NCBI GenBank assembly: GCA_002811645.1
Contig: PDIP01000014.1
Coordinates: 121,633 to 185,632, forward strand
Origin: Corallochytrium limacisporum
Taxonomy: Eukaryota; Opisthokonta
Length of the DNA stretch: 64,000 bases
Direction of reading: 5' to 3'
Both the position numbers and the translations under genes were made by a program. Below are positions 1 to 9,400 of this stretch, piece after piece. The notes below the pieces were generated by a model. That model saw only the letters and a program-made list of their open reading frames with translations. It was not told the DNA's origin and searched no databases. Numbering within the stretch: the first letter of the stretch is position 1; the number at the start of each line of letters is the position of its first letter.

Positions 1-689
1 TCCGCCAGTGGGCCAATAAAGAATACTACGACATTGATACCGGACAGCTGTTGGAAAAACATAAGAGTGTAGCTGATAATGTACGGCGCCTTGGAGTCCA
101 CCGCCTTCAACAGCCTCGGAGAGGAAGGGTTACGATTACGCTCTGGATTGCGGACAATAGCCATCAGAATGACACCCGCCGCGCCTGAGACACACGCACT
201 GATCCATGCCAGGTCTCGCCATCCAGCAAAGAGTCCAAAAACATTGACCAAAAGGATCCCGCTGCTAATGCCCACTTGGGTTATTGACCCAAACGCCCCC
301 TCTGTGCCCGGAGTTGCCATCTCGTTGAGGAAAAGGGGGGCGCAAACTGTTGTGGCGCCTAATGCTAAGCCAGTGATGATCCTGCCCAGAAGAAGGACTC
401 CAAAGTCCTGGGCCACAGCCTGGATCACCCAGCCCAGGCTCATAGTCACACATTCTAAAATAAGACCCCTGTAGGCACCTTGAAATCGAACGAAAAACCC
501 GAAGAGACCTGCACCCACAGCCGCAGCAAGAGATAAAACCCCTGAATAAGTGCTGCTCTCGAAGTCACTGAGACCGAGCTCATCCGTAATTTCTGTTAAA
601 CTTGGTGAGGTGTACGAAAGAGAGAACCCGGCCACTACAGTGGCCAGACCCCCCACAAGCGCAGAGAGAAGAACCGACGGTTCAATCAT
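1..689 (-). CDS. MFS sugar porter (GLUT/SLC2-like), cut by window edge
   Basis: The first 229 residues of a membrane transporter are visible; the gene runs off the left edge. An ATG at 689 opens it, and an in-frame stop lies upstream with no other ATG between. Several hydrophobic helices alternate with short loops. Family marks are GRIITGLALGA, then APLFLNEMATPG, then FFQQLSGINVVVFF in the helix taken to be TM7. The last is the QQxSGxN sugar-binding signature of SLC2/sugar-porter proteins. Two things are odd. The usual DRxGRR loop between TM2 and TM3 is replaced by RFQGAYRGL. The cytoplasmic loop between TM6 and TM7 is very short and lacks a proper PESPRWL motif. The family and plasma- or endomembrane location are well supported; the substrate is not determinable. 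It diverges from ARPC1. Confidence 0.85.
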   Translation of the reverse strand, partial: MIEPSVLLSALVGGLATVVAGFSLSYTSPSLTEITDELGLSDFESSTYSGVLSLAAAVGAGLFGFFVRFQGAYRGLILECVTMSLGWVIQAVAQDFGVLLLGRIITGLALGATTVCAPLFLNEMATPGTEGAFGSITQVGISSGILLVNVFGLFAGWRDLAWISACVSGAAGVILMAIVRNPERNRNPSSPRLLKAVDSKAPYIISYTLMFFQQLSGINVVVFFIGPLA

Positions 690-695
690 TGTCAC

Positions 696-745
696 CTGTC
701 TAGAATTCGGGACGACAGTCTTACCAATTCCCAAAGATCACTCAC
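696..745 (-). other. Possible 50-nt 5'UTR intron of the MFS gene
   Basis: On the minus strand a perfect GTGAGT donor (745-740) is followed 50 nt later by a pyrimidine-containing TTCTAGACAG acceptor ending at 696, seven bases upstream of the ATG. The splice would not change the coding sequence. No clear branch point is visible. This is an inference from motifs only. Confidence 0.25.
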
Positions 746-1856
746 ATGACCATGCTGTCGTCAAGTACGTAACGGGATAGCGTTGTGCGTATGTGGGCCT
801 ACAAGCCGTCGCGGGCTTGCACCAAAGGCGCCTACTGTTCCTCTACCCTGCAATCACTCGGGAGGGAATGCTGTCCACCCAGCCGATTTCTAAGATACCG
901 GGTTACCCCTCCCCTCGTTCACTCTGCGTTCGTACGTGCTAAGTTCCACCTAGGATTGCAACAGTAAAGAGGAAGACGGTGTAATATACTGCGTCAGCGC
1001 GGACCCACTTCAATACCGCCCGCCTCCCACCCCCACTGCTCCTTCCTTCTTCAATACGCACTCGCGCCCGGCTTGGGCCCCCCTTCCACTTTTGGCCCTC
1101 CAGCCAGGTCCCGCACCGAATGTACGTGACTCAGGCAGGAGTCTATTATTAAGTCTTGTGCCGGCGGGGACTCGAACGCTTTGGCGCAGATATTTGTGGA
1201 ATCATAGAATATTAAGTACTTGTGGATTTCGGCCCAGGGGATGGGCGTTTGGTATCCAATGTATTGTAAGTTGGGAGTTCAGAAGTGAAATAACCCCCCC
1301 CCCTTCTATCCGCAGTTCCCAACCTACTGCCGTCCCTAGGGGTTTTCTTTTGTAATACATTGATTATGGAGGTGGCCGGACTCGGGGGCATTTGTTATGG
1401 CTTTTCGGGTTCGCCAGTACTCAGCGAAACCTCAGGCCGTTCCCGAGGGCGCTCACTCGCAATTGGCTGTTGCACAGAGAGACATTACCACAACACCTCA
1501 CGAAACACACAGGACACCACGGGTACTGCACTCCCTCTCCGTTCGGATCGTCTTCCCTACGGTGTATAACACATTAAGGAAGCAGGAGGTTTGTGCCGCT
1601 TTTTTTTTTTTTGTTTTTCGTTGTGGTCTCGGTTCGGAGTAAGGGAGGGAGTCCATTGTTTTGACTTTCAAAGGGTGGGGAGGGAGAGCCCAGGAGTGCG
1701 ACCAAGAGATTTCCAGCCAATGGGGGGTTTTTCGGGGCAGTTAGAGCGAGCATATAAACCGTTTGGTTTTCATGCAGGCGATCATTGTTGTAACTGAAGT
1801 GTTGTATGCTTCCGGACGGTTGATCCAGGATTGACACTACACACCAGGAGAGATCG

Positions 1857-1864
1857 TATAAAAG
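1857..1864 (+). promoter_or_regulatory. TATA box of ARPC1
   Basis: The sequence TATAAAAG lies 97 nt upstream of the ARPC1 ATG. If transcription starts about 30 nt downstream, the 5' leader would be near 70 nt. A weaker TATAAA at 1753 is an alternative. Confidence 0.5.
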
Positions 1865-1960
1865 TGAAGCGTCTCTGGAAATGAAGACGCTGGTCCGTTA
1901 CGCGCAGGATAGCGGGAAGAGGATACCGAATAGAACGCACGTCCAAAGAACCTTTCAGTC

Positions 1961-3061
1961 ATGTCTCAGGTTTTTCCATTAGCACAGAATCCGGTGAAGC
2001 CGGTTGTGTGCCATGCATGGAATGGTGATTTTACAAAGATTGCCATCTGCCCAAACACACCGACAGTGCAGATCTTTGAGCTAAAGAATGGTGCATGGGT
2101 ACTTGAGACTGAGTTGGATAAACACACTGATATTGTGACTGGTATGGATTGGGGAAAGAAGAACAACAAGCTGATTACTTGCAGCCAGGATAGGGATGCA
2201 CATGTGTGGAGCCCTGGTGAGTGGAATCCTACTTTGGTGGTTCTCAAGTTTTCTCGAGCGGCGACCGGAGTGCGTTGGAGCCCAAACGAAGACAAGGTGG
2301 CTGTGACATCAGCGTCTAAGCAAATTGGAGTTTGTTACTATGAAGAGCACAACGACTGGTGGGTCAGTCGCAATGTGAAGAAAGAGATCGACTCCACCGT
2401 GCTTTGTGTAGACTGGCATCCGAACAATTGGGTCATCGCTGCCGGCTCTGCAGATTTCAAGGTGCGGATTTTTAGTGCTTATCTGAAGGAACGTGAAGAG
2501 CGGCCAGAGAAGGGTGAATGGGGAGGCGGTAACTTTGGCTCTGTTCTCACTGAGTTCAGTACCGGGGGCTGGATTAATGAGGTGTCATTCTCTCCTGATG
2601 GCACCCAGCTTGCATGGTGCACTCATGACTCGAGCGTGACGGTGGTGGATGCTAAGAAGGGCTTGGAAGCCGCATCTGCCACCCAGACTGTGCGCATGCC
2701 GATCTTGCCATTGAATTCCATCTTCTTCTTCTCAGAAGACCACATTGTTGGCGCAGGGCACGACTTCCAGCCGTATCTTTTGACTTCTGCTGCTGGTAAG
2801 TGGCAGCTCACTGGTAAGCTTGACAAGACCGAACAGCCCAAGGCTGCTTCTGCAAACAGCGCCATGGCGAAATTTAAACAGATGGATTCCCGTGGCCAGG
2901 AGCGAAAGGACACCGAGGCCTTGACTCAGCACAAGAACACCGTCAACGAGATTCGTCGCTACAAGAAAGATCAGTTCTCTACTGTGGCCAGCGATGGCAA
3001 GCTGGTCATCTGGGACTCCATGTCCACGCTCGAGAGCAAGATGGAACGCCTAAAGGTCTGA
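1961..3061 (+). CDS. ARPC1: Arp2/3 complex subunit 1 (p41-ARC)
   Basis: This 366-residue WD40 beta-propeller matches the usual length of ARPC1 (about 370). It scaffolds the Arp2/3 complex that nucleates branched actin filaments. Characteristic pieces are HAWNGDFTKIAICPN near the N terminus, DIVTGMDWGKKNNKLITCSQDRDAHVW in blade 2, and LCVDWHPNNWVIAAGSADFKVRIFSAY. A final blade reads STVASDGKLVIWD. The insert between the last two blades, which contacts Arp2 in known complexes, is present as a charged, Lys- and Gln-rich stretch around residues 290-330. The gene is a single exon with a TATA box 97 nt upstream. It converges with the BRCT-like gene, whose stop lies 111 nt away. Branched-actin motility or endocytosis is implied for this organism. 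Confidence 0.97.
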   Translation: MSQVFPLAQNPVKPVVCHAWNGDFTKIAICPNTPTVQIFELKNGAWVLETELDKHTDIVTGMDWGKKNNKLITCSQDRDAHVWSPGEWNPTLVVLKFSRAATGVRWSPNEDKVAVTSASKQIGVCYYEEHNDWWVSRNVKKEIDSTVLCVDWHPNNWVIAAGSADFKVRIFSAYLKEREERPEKGEWGGGNFGSVLTEFSTGGWINEVSFSPDGTQLAWCTHDSSVTVVDAKKGLEAASATQTVRMPILPLNSIFFFSEDHIVGAGHDFQPYLLTSAAGKWQLTGKLDKTEQPKAASANSAMAKFKQMDSRGQERKDTEALTQHKNTVNEIRRYKKDQFSTVASDGKLVIWDSMSTLESKMERLKV

Positions 3062-3107
3062 GTTACAACAGCAACCGTCACGCTATAAGCTTGATCAGCA
3101 GTAGGGG

Positions 3108-3113
3108 AATAAA
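3108..3113 (+). terminator. Polyadenylation signal of ARPC1
   Basis: AATAAA, continuing into a run of A, lies 47 nt after the ARPC1 stop codon. It sits in the short spacer to the convergent gene. Confidence 0.55.
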
Positions 3114-3172
3114 AAAAAACACAGATGACGTTCTCAACTAGGATCACTTATAGTGATCGCAGTAATACAATA

Positions 3173-4675
3173 TCATGCTTCGGGCCTGCTTCGCATAAAC
3201 TCATCAGAATTATCTAAGACCTTCCCCACAAAGAAGCGCTCACTCACGAAGGCCACCCGCGGCCTACCACCGTTCGGGTTCTCGGCTCGTTTGTGCACTT
3301 GGGTCGCAGCTTCCTTGTATCTTTTCACTTTGAAATGACTTTCACTAGCTATGATAATGATGCCATGAATGCTGGAGACCGATGGCATTTCGTCTTCCAG
3401 GGCAGGGTTTACCCACGACATCGTTTTTCCCAGATCTCGAAAAACGTCAATGATGGGGTCTGTCGCTCCCAGAAGGACATACCGATACTTGGTCAAGACG
3501 TGGGGAGCGTATTGCTTACAGCACTGTCCAATCCGTTCATTGAACAGGTCTCTTCTGTGAATGACAACTTTACCCTGTAGCAGCATTTTGATGAGGTGGA
3601 CCCTCCCGATTTCCGTCTCCACGTCATCTACGATCACAACATCGTATTCCAACCTGTGTACCTCAGGACAGAAAGCAACGAGTCCCAACTCCCTGGCTCT
3701 CTCTTTCTCTCTGTCGCTAAGGCGGCTTGCCCCGTTCAGGAACTCGTGATAAACCAGTCCGCTAAGTGTACGTTCCAACCGCAGTCGTTTTGGCTCCCTT
3801 GTCTCTTTGGGACCGTCATCTTGTGGCACAGCCTCGAAGGGACGCTTGGCTGGAGACTGGATGGAGACTACAGTTCTCGCATTTGACAAAATGCCACTAG
3901 CAACCAATTCTTTAAAAAACTCTCGAGAGCATATGTCACCGGCTGTGAGGATTGATGAGCCGTATTGTGCACTGCATTCTTGTGGCTTGTGTCCGTGTTT
4001 AAGATCTTCATTCTCCGCAAAGAGATACTCCAGCAGACCCTTGTTTGAATTCACGATGCATTGGAGAAGGTTGGCTCGGTGAAGTGCCTGCTGGTACTTG
4101 CGCGACATACTGCTATCCCTGGTGTCGCCCCCCTGAGAAGCATTCCGATCCTTGTCACCAACAGAAGACGACAAGGATGCGCATGGTGAAGTATGGTCCA
4201 AAAGACCCATTGTTTCATCCCTAATTCCGTTTTTGATTATGTCTATCAATATGTCACGCAATTTAAGAACATGGAGATAGGTATGCGCAACGTCTCGACA
4301 AGATATGTAATCTGTACGCGCCCTGCCCTCCGTGTCTTCACCAGCTTTCATCTCACTTCTAGCATGATGATGTTGTTGAGTAGGGTTTTGTGTTAAATCC
4401 GTGGCTTGCGTAGTCCTCAGCCTTGCATTCTCGCGGTCAAGATTAGCACATGTACGGCGCAGGATAGCGTGCTCTTTGGTCAAATGATTCAATTTGGCCT
4501 CGTACTGTTTTACTGTCTCGATCAGCGACTTTCGCTCATCAGTGAGCTTGTTCACCAAGCGTACAGCCTGTTCACCAGTATCGTCTGTGCAATTGGCTTG
4601 CTCAGACAAGCTTTTACCCGCTGCACGCACATCCTCTTGTGAACTTGGCCTAGGTTGATCGACACTGACCATCAT
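3173..4675 (-). CDS. Coiled-coil nuclear protein with probable C-terminal BRCT-like repeats
   Basis: This 500-residue protein has no family I recognise across its length. Residues about 35-90 form a heptad-rich coiled coil. Residues 90-240 are Ser-, His- and Asp-rich with a short second helical segment. A basic patch containing KRPFEA and EPKRLRLER near residue 290-310 looks like a bipartite nuclear signal. The last 190 residues read like two BRCT folds. The first has a YDVVIVDDVE strand followed by KMLLQGKVVIHRRDLFNE, in place of the usual 'gkpVVspeWl' end. The second ends RVAFVSERFFVGKVL in the same manner. Tandem BRCT units usually bind phosphoserine peptides in DNA repair or checkpoint proteins, so such a role is possible but inferred. 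The start has two adjacent ATGs; the first is used here. Confidence 0.55.
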   Translation of the reverse strand: MMVSVDQPRPSSQEDVRAAGKSLSEQANCTDDTGEQAVRLVNKLTDERKSLIETVKQYEAKLNHLTKEHAILRRTCANLDRENARLRTTQATDLTQNPTQQHHHARSEMKAGEDTEGRARTDYISCRDVAHTYLHVLKLRDILIDIIKNGIRDETMGLLDHTSPCASLSSSVGDKDRNASQGGDTRDSSMSRKYQQALHRANLLQCIVNSNKGLLEYLFAENEDLKHGHKPQECSAQYGSSILTAGDICSREFFKELVASGILSNARTVVSIQSPAKRPFEAVPQDDGPKETREPKRLRLERTLSGLVYHEFLNGASRLSDREKERARELGLVAFCPEVHRLEYDVVIVDDVETEIGRVHLIKMLLQGKVVIHRRDLFNERIGQCCKQYAPHVLTKYRYVLLGATDPIIDVFRDLGKTMSWVNPALEDEMPSVSSIHGIIIIASESHFKVKRYKEAATQVHKRAENPNGGRPRVAFVSERFFVGKVLDNSDEFMRSRPEA

Positions 4676-5153
4676 TTCATGTATGGAAGCTCATGACGAG
4701 TAGTCGGGGCAGTGCAAAAAAATAAGTCTGCAATCGTTTGATGTCTACACATTTTATTGTCGATTGAAATAAAAGATCAAGCAAGTCAATAGTTCGCCTC
4801 AGGTACCAGGAAATGACGACCTGTGGTCCATGTACGATCTCGCAATTAACTCAGGGCCGATGCCCGCGGACCCCCCCCCTTCAACACTAGGCCGAAAATA
4901 TTGATCAATAATCCACGTTGACGTTTCAGCGAGAGGGCAGGCGCTTGCGAACCCCTCGCTTCGACCTCCAACCGAGGTGCAGTTGAAAGTAGCCGTTCTC
5001 GGGAGCATCCATCGCTATCAGTCCATACAATACAAAGGATGAACCAGTCGATGATGGTATTTATAACACCATAGCTAATCATTCATTTCCCTGACACAAC
5101 AAGATCGAGTCATGTACAGAAGTTCGTCAGCGGGAATCAAATTAGTTGTTGCC
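4676..5153. other. Divergent intergenic region upstream of RABIF
   Basis: No gene is supported. It contains a C9 run at 4871-4879. A TTTATAA element at about 5060-5066 could serve the RABIF gene as a TATA-like site. Confidence 0.5.
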
Positions 5154-5504
5154 ATGACCGACGCCCAGAAGAACGGAGATCTGCTGTATTGCTTACACTG
5201 CCCGTCAAGGATTCTTCGGCCAAATATGGCCAGTGAGGCCTCGCAGAGTATAGCCCTGCCGAAAATGACGGCCAAGAAGAAAGCAGACAATACTTACTCG
5301 GTCGAAACGGACGACATCACTGAATGGTGGCAGGTCCCTGGTATATTCGATTTTGAGAACGTCGGATTTGCGCACACTGTCGACAACAAAAAATATCTTG
5401 CGTGTGCGGACTGTGAAATGGGCCCTATTGGTGTGCATCTGCTGGATTCGAATACTATCCTCGTGGCAAAGACCCGGGTGCGATACACTCTTGAGGAACC
5501 CTAG
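5154..5504 (+). CDS. RABIF: MSS4/RABIF Rab-binding zinc protein
   Basis: This 116-residue protein matches the small MSS4/Dss4 family, which binds nucleotide-free exocytic Rab GTPases as chaperone and weak exchange factor. The zinc site is visible as CLHCPSRILRP near the N terminus and CADCEMGPIGVH in the C-terminal half, giving two CxxC pairs. The segment DFENVGFAHTVDNKKYLACADC is the family's most conserved stretch, centred on the residues that contact the Rab. An upstream in-frame ATG at 5112 would add 14 residues. The ATG at 5154 is preferred because it gives the family's usual N terminus and length (about 115-125). It is followed 483 nt later by a second plus-strand gene with its own apparent promoter space. 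Confidence 0.93.
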   Translation: MTDAQKNGDLLYCLHCPSRILRPNMASEASQSIALPKMTAKKKADNTYSVETDDITEWWQVPGIFDFENVGFAHTVDNKKYLACADCEMGPIGVHLLDSNTILVAKTRVRYTLEEP

Positions 5505-5987
5505 GACCTGTTTCACTCTCAGATTAGATGAATATTTTTTCCTTCTTTTATTATCCGGATCATGTTTATAAATATGGTATGTTCATGTGTGTTTCTATTA
5601 TTTTTATATTCTGCCATCCATAAACTTCACCTCACGGATTTGTATGTATGGAAAAGCCAGTCCACCGTGAACTCCCCTCTCGACGAGGGCCGCCCTCCCC
5701 CCCGGGGGTTGTGGGGGATCACCCTCGCGTGCCACATGCGACCGAATTGTAATGAGGAACTGAAGAAAACATGCGAATTGGCGAATAGGTAGTTCAGCCT
5801 GCCTACGTATTCTACGAGTAAGGTATGGGAAAGGCATTTTGGATTAGAAAATCTGTGACACAAAGCAATGATTAAGTTATATGTTCGTAAAGTGGGAATA
5901 ATCGGAAAAGCCTGTTCATAGCTCTCGCTCTTTTTTGGGTATGAAACATAGTTTCGTGAGGGAATAATAGATTACGAGACGATCACG
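5505..5987. other. Intergenic region
   Basis: No gene is supported. A GC-rich palindromic patch (CCCCCCCGGGGG core) lies at about 5697-5708, within otherwise AT-rich DNA. Confidence 0.5.
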
Positions 5988-6428
5988 ATGCGACCGACAC
6001 AGATTCTCAGAATTCAAGACTTGAAAGTGATGCCGGGAATTCTCCCTATCAAAAAATTAAGAGGAGCCCAGAAACTGGAGGTTCAGAGACAGGCGACGTT
6101 AAATCGGTGGAGACAAGCGCAACGAGAGCGCAACCCTCGACCGGTCGGTGTTCTCACAACAATAATTGAAGAGGCAGCTGCCAATGGAGGAGACTTGCCC
6201 GATGACCGAAAGTTTCTGCTGGACTGGGAACCTTTCCGTCGTCAATCACATGGCGTGCGCCCTCTGGCACAGGCAATTAAGTTTAAAGATCCAGAAAAGC
6301 GCCGCGTTGCAGATGATCAGTTGAGGGCATGGCATGAGAAGTACACTCCAAGATATGCCTTTGAGACTGAAGAAGAGGCACTTGCGAGGCAACCTCGTAA
6401 AGCACTTAAGGGTGACGAATATGATTAA
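5988..6428 (+). CDS. Small basic protein of unknown function
   Basis: This 146-residue protein is not recognised. The first 60 residues are strongly basic and helical, rich in Arg, Lys and Gln (for example KKLRGAQKLEVQRQATLNRW). The middle has an LDWEPFRRQ element, and the end is acidic (EDEYD-type tail preceded by an EEEALARQ helix). There is no signal peptide, membrane segment or zinc motif. A basic N terminus with Trp-containing helices and a small size would suit a mitochondrial ribosomal or respiratory assembly protein, but I cannot assign one. It is accepted as a gene because it has coding-like composition, an ATG start and no stops for its full length, next to a 9.9 kb stretch with no comparable frame. 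Confidence 0.6.
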   Translation: MRPTQILRIQDLKVMPGILPIKKLRGAQKLEVQRQATLNRWRQAQRERNPRPVGVLTTIIEEAAANGGDLPDDRKFLLDWEPFRRQSHGVRPLAQAIKFKDPEKRRVADDQLRAWHEKYTPRYAFETEEEALARQPRKALKGDEYD

Positions 6429-9400
6429 ATATAAACAACACTGAACAATACTACGCTCATGCTTGCAGACCGGTTCAGACTGCGATGGGACGCGATTTAT
6501 TCGTGTACAATAGTGGAGAGCTGAAGCCTTCTGCACGATGCCTCAAGCGACGCAAGAGAAAATAGATCCATTCTGTAGTGCATACACGACTTCATTCAAG
6601 ATCATGTTTTGGGCCCGCTTGGAGTGGTTTGAGAGAAAGGGTGTGTGCTGCATCTCTCTCAGCACAGTGCCGGCACGGAAATGACTTAAACCCTCATTAA
6701 AACACAAAGCCATCATAATTAGGTGTGCAGTTTTCGGACGACGAACTCATCTCGATCTGGTCCGCCCTCGTCAAGCTACGGGCATCTCAGACTTCGTAGT
6801 CTATGCCCTCTTTGGGACATGTCTTTAGCGAATCTGTAGGCTTGCGAAAGCACACAATATGTTTCCTTCATATCCTGGGGTCCGTGGCTGTTCCCATAGA
6901 GTATCCCGGTTTACGGATTGTCCACAAGTGATCTGTGTGTGCGCAAACAGCTGTAGCTTCACCACAACCGAGAGAGCTAAACATCTTCACAGGAGAACTG
7001 TGGTGGCGCCAACATGCTATCCGTATCCGAACAGGTACAGAGGCTCGCCATGTCAACACCTGGTAGTATGCCGGTTGATCACAAGCAGATTGCACTGGCG
7101 CTTCCTGCTCATGGCTACCCGATTCTGCTTCGGGTGGAGTGGAACATATCTGTGTGCGCTCACCGTCTTCTAGATACACAGAAGACAAATTACACCACAC
7201 GTGGAACGGTAAAACCTCGAGAACGCAAGGTTACCTGTGGTTCGTACACATGGACAGTGAGAGACAGGGGTGGTCGATGAAAGCGGAGGTTTGTAACCCT
7301 CAAGCGGGAGACCCCACCCATGGAAATTCACGCCCGTCCCGTACTTTTTCGACACAACGGAGCGCGCTCTCAGAATTTCGTCAAACGTCAGCTAGCGGGG
7401 GGAGGATTTGACCCGCTCCACATTCCATCCCTTGGGAGAGACACAAACCAATATATCGAGTATACGTCGCAACATAGGTGTTATAGCACTCGAAGTTTCG
7501 CAAATCGGACAACCTCATGATCATAGAGACTGCTCTATGACGATTGAATGATGTTCAGAGTTGTCTTACCTGGCCACTATTGCTGGTGCACGCTCGTAAT
7601 CTTGCCTTCCTTTAGGGCGCATTATAGAGCCCGAAAATTTGAGTCCTGCAAAATCTTCTCGGTTGCACAAAGGGGTTTCTGAAGGTCATCTCGCACGCTC
7701 CTGATGTTTCGCCCAAACGGATCCTTCCGCTGATGCAAAAGCGACAACATAGATTGCCGATGTGAGTTCTGATTGGCGTTCCGGCAGGCACACAACCCGG
7801 GCCCTGGCCTGTTGCGTAGGAGTAAGCTCCTGGAGCAGTTCCAAACAAGTGCGGCACAATGCGTTCAACGGATATCTCATCGTACGGTACAACGCTCCCC
7901 TCGTGGGAGGCTTTGTCCTATCAAGGAACATCGCGTAGGTATGTATTCTCCACAGCAGCAACGCTCTACTACAGAGCAGTGTAAACGAAAGATGATGCTG
8001 GATGCTGCACACTTGCGCATTGTTGGAGCGTAGAAAGGCTAGAAATTTACACGGGGTGACGGGGACATTCATTGCACCCTTTGTGACTCACCCCCGTGCT
8101 CAGATACGGGAACCACCCAGTCGTATGTGTGACACAAAATGCGATCCTTTTTTCGGCGCGTAAGTTACAATAACGCCGCGGGGTCCGTCCATAGGACGGG
8201 TGCACCAGGGAGCGCAATAGAGGCAGGTGTATGAGCACTGGAATGTTCCTACAGGACATGACTCAACCACACTGCCTACGAAAAGGAGACCACACACATA
8301 CATAGATGTCTAGCCCCTCCTTTCTCAAAAATCTAAAATTTCACTCTTTGGCTGCAAGCAAAAGTTAGAAAAGTCGCACAAATTGACGGGGTTAGGAGGT
8401 CACTGTGGCCACTGCTAGCAGCGCACTCCGCTGTATAGTGAAACTAAGACATAAGTGTCACGGAGAACTGGAGGAATAGAACAGTGTCAGACGGATTGGA
8501 TAACCATGGGTTACTGCATCTGTCGTGTCCGTAAGCAAGTGGAAGCATCAGGCACAGAGGAGGGTCTATATGCTAATCTTGACACTCCTCTTTCCTTCTC
8601 ATTTCTTCCTTCTTCTTTCTCCATGGCTAATGTTTACTAGTTTTCATATGCTGCTGTTTTGGTGAAGTAGAATCATATATGCGCCCATGACGGTGTGATC
8701 CCTGGCCAACGGTGAAGTCGCCGGCTATAGGGAGACAATAGAAACGAAATCTGCTCCGATCTTCTACATCCGCGATTGACTTCGTTGATCATGCGTGCTC
8801 GTCTCCAATGATGTGAAAATGATGCTTAGCGGGCCAGAACTTACGATGCAAAAAGTTCTCTAGGTGGGGCTATCACCTTTTTGCTGCGCTCTGGCAGAAA
8901 TAACAGGCGATCTCTTATCCCTTAATAAACTCCCCCAACGGGTAGGGCCATGTTTTCCTAAACATGCACCACAGCCAAAAGGAGTCGTTCTCGTCTCCTC
9001 TCCGCCCAAGCTCACCTCCCACATCGAGTCACACTCAATTGCTTGGGCTGATCCGTTGTTGCGGTGGAAATCCGCCCTTGACATGATTCTCTGCCTTAAT
9101 GCCGTAAGACTGTTACTGAAGTTCCAAAACACACACACCACCAATGCAGCAAGGGAGTCACCATACATGTCCCATTCTTCCTCCCTCAATCATATGGCAC
9201 TCGCCGCGCTCTCGCTCGACGTCAAACTGCACCATATTATGGGGGAATCCTTCCAGTCTTGCGCACATACTTACCGTTCGGTTTCTGCTGGAACAGCTGT
9301 ACCGCTTCCTCTGAGCCAGAGTTCCCACTGAGCTATTGTAATGCGTAACACTCTTAGTATTGGTGTTATGCATAGTGTTCCACATTCGTTCCCTTGAATA

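Larger units (their letters stand above)
690..1960. other. Divergent intergenic region, MFS porter to ARPC1
   Basis: No gene is supported here. It holds the two divergent promoters, a C10 run at 1294-1303 and a T13 run at 1600-1612. Two TATA-like sites lie on the plus strand at 1753-1758 and 1857-1864. Confidence 0.6.

Noticed and set aside
1150-1240. GTTCGAGTCCCC element on the minus strand suggesting a tRNA T-arm
   Set aside because: The T-stem mispairs in three of five positions and no matching 5' acceptor half is present.
8864-9331. 155-codon plus-strand frame in the gene-poor region
   Set aside because: No motif, atypical composition and overlap with a comparable frame on the other strand.
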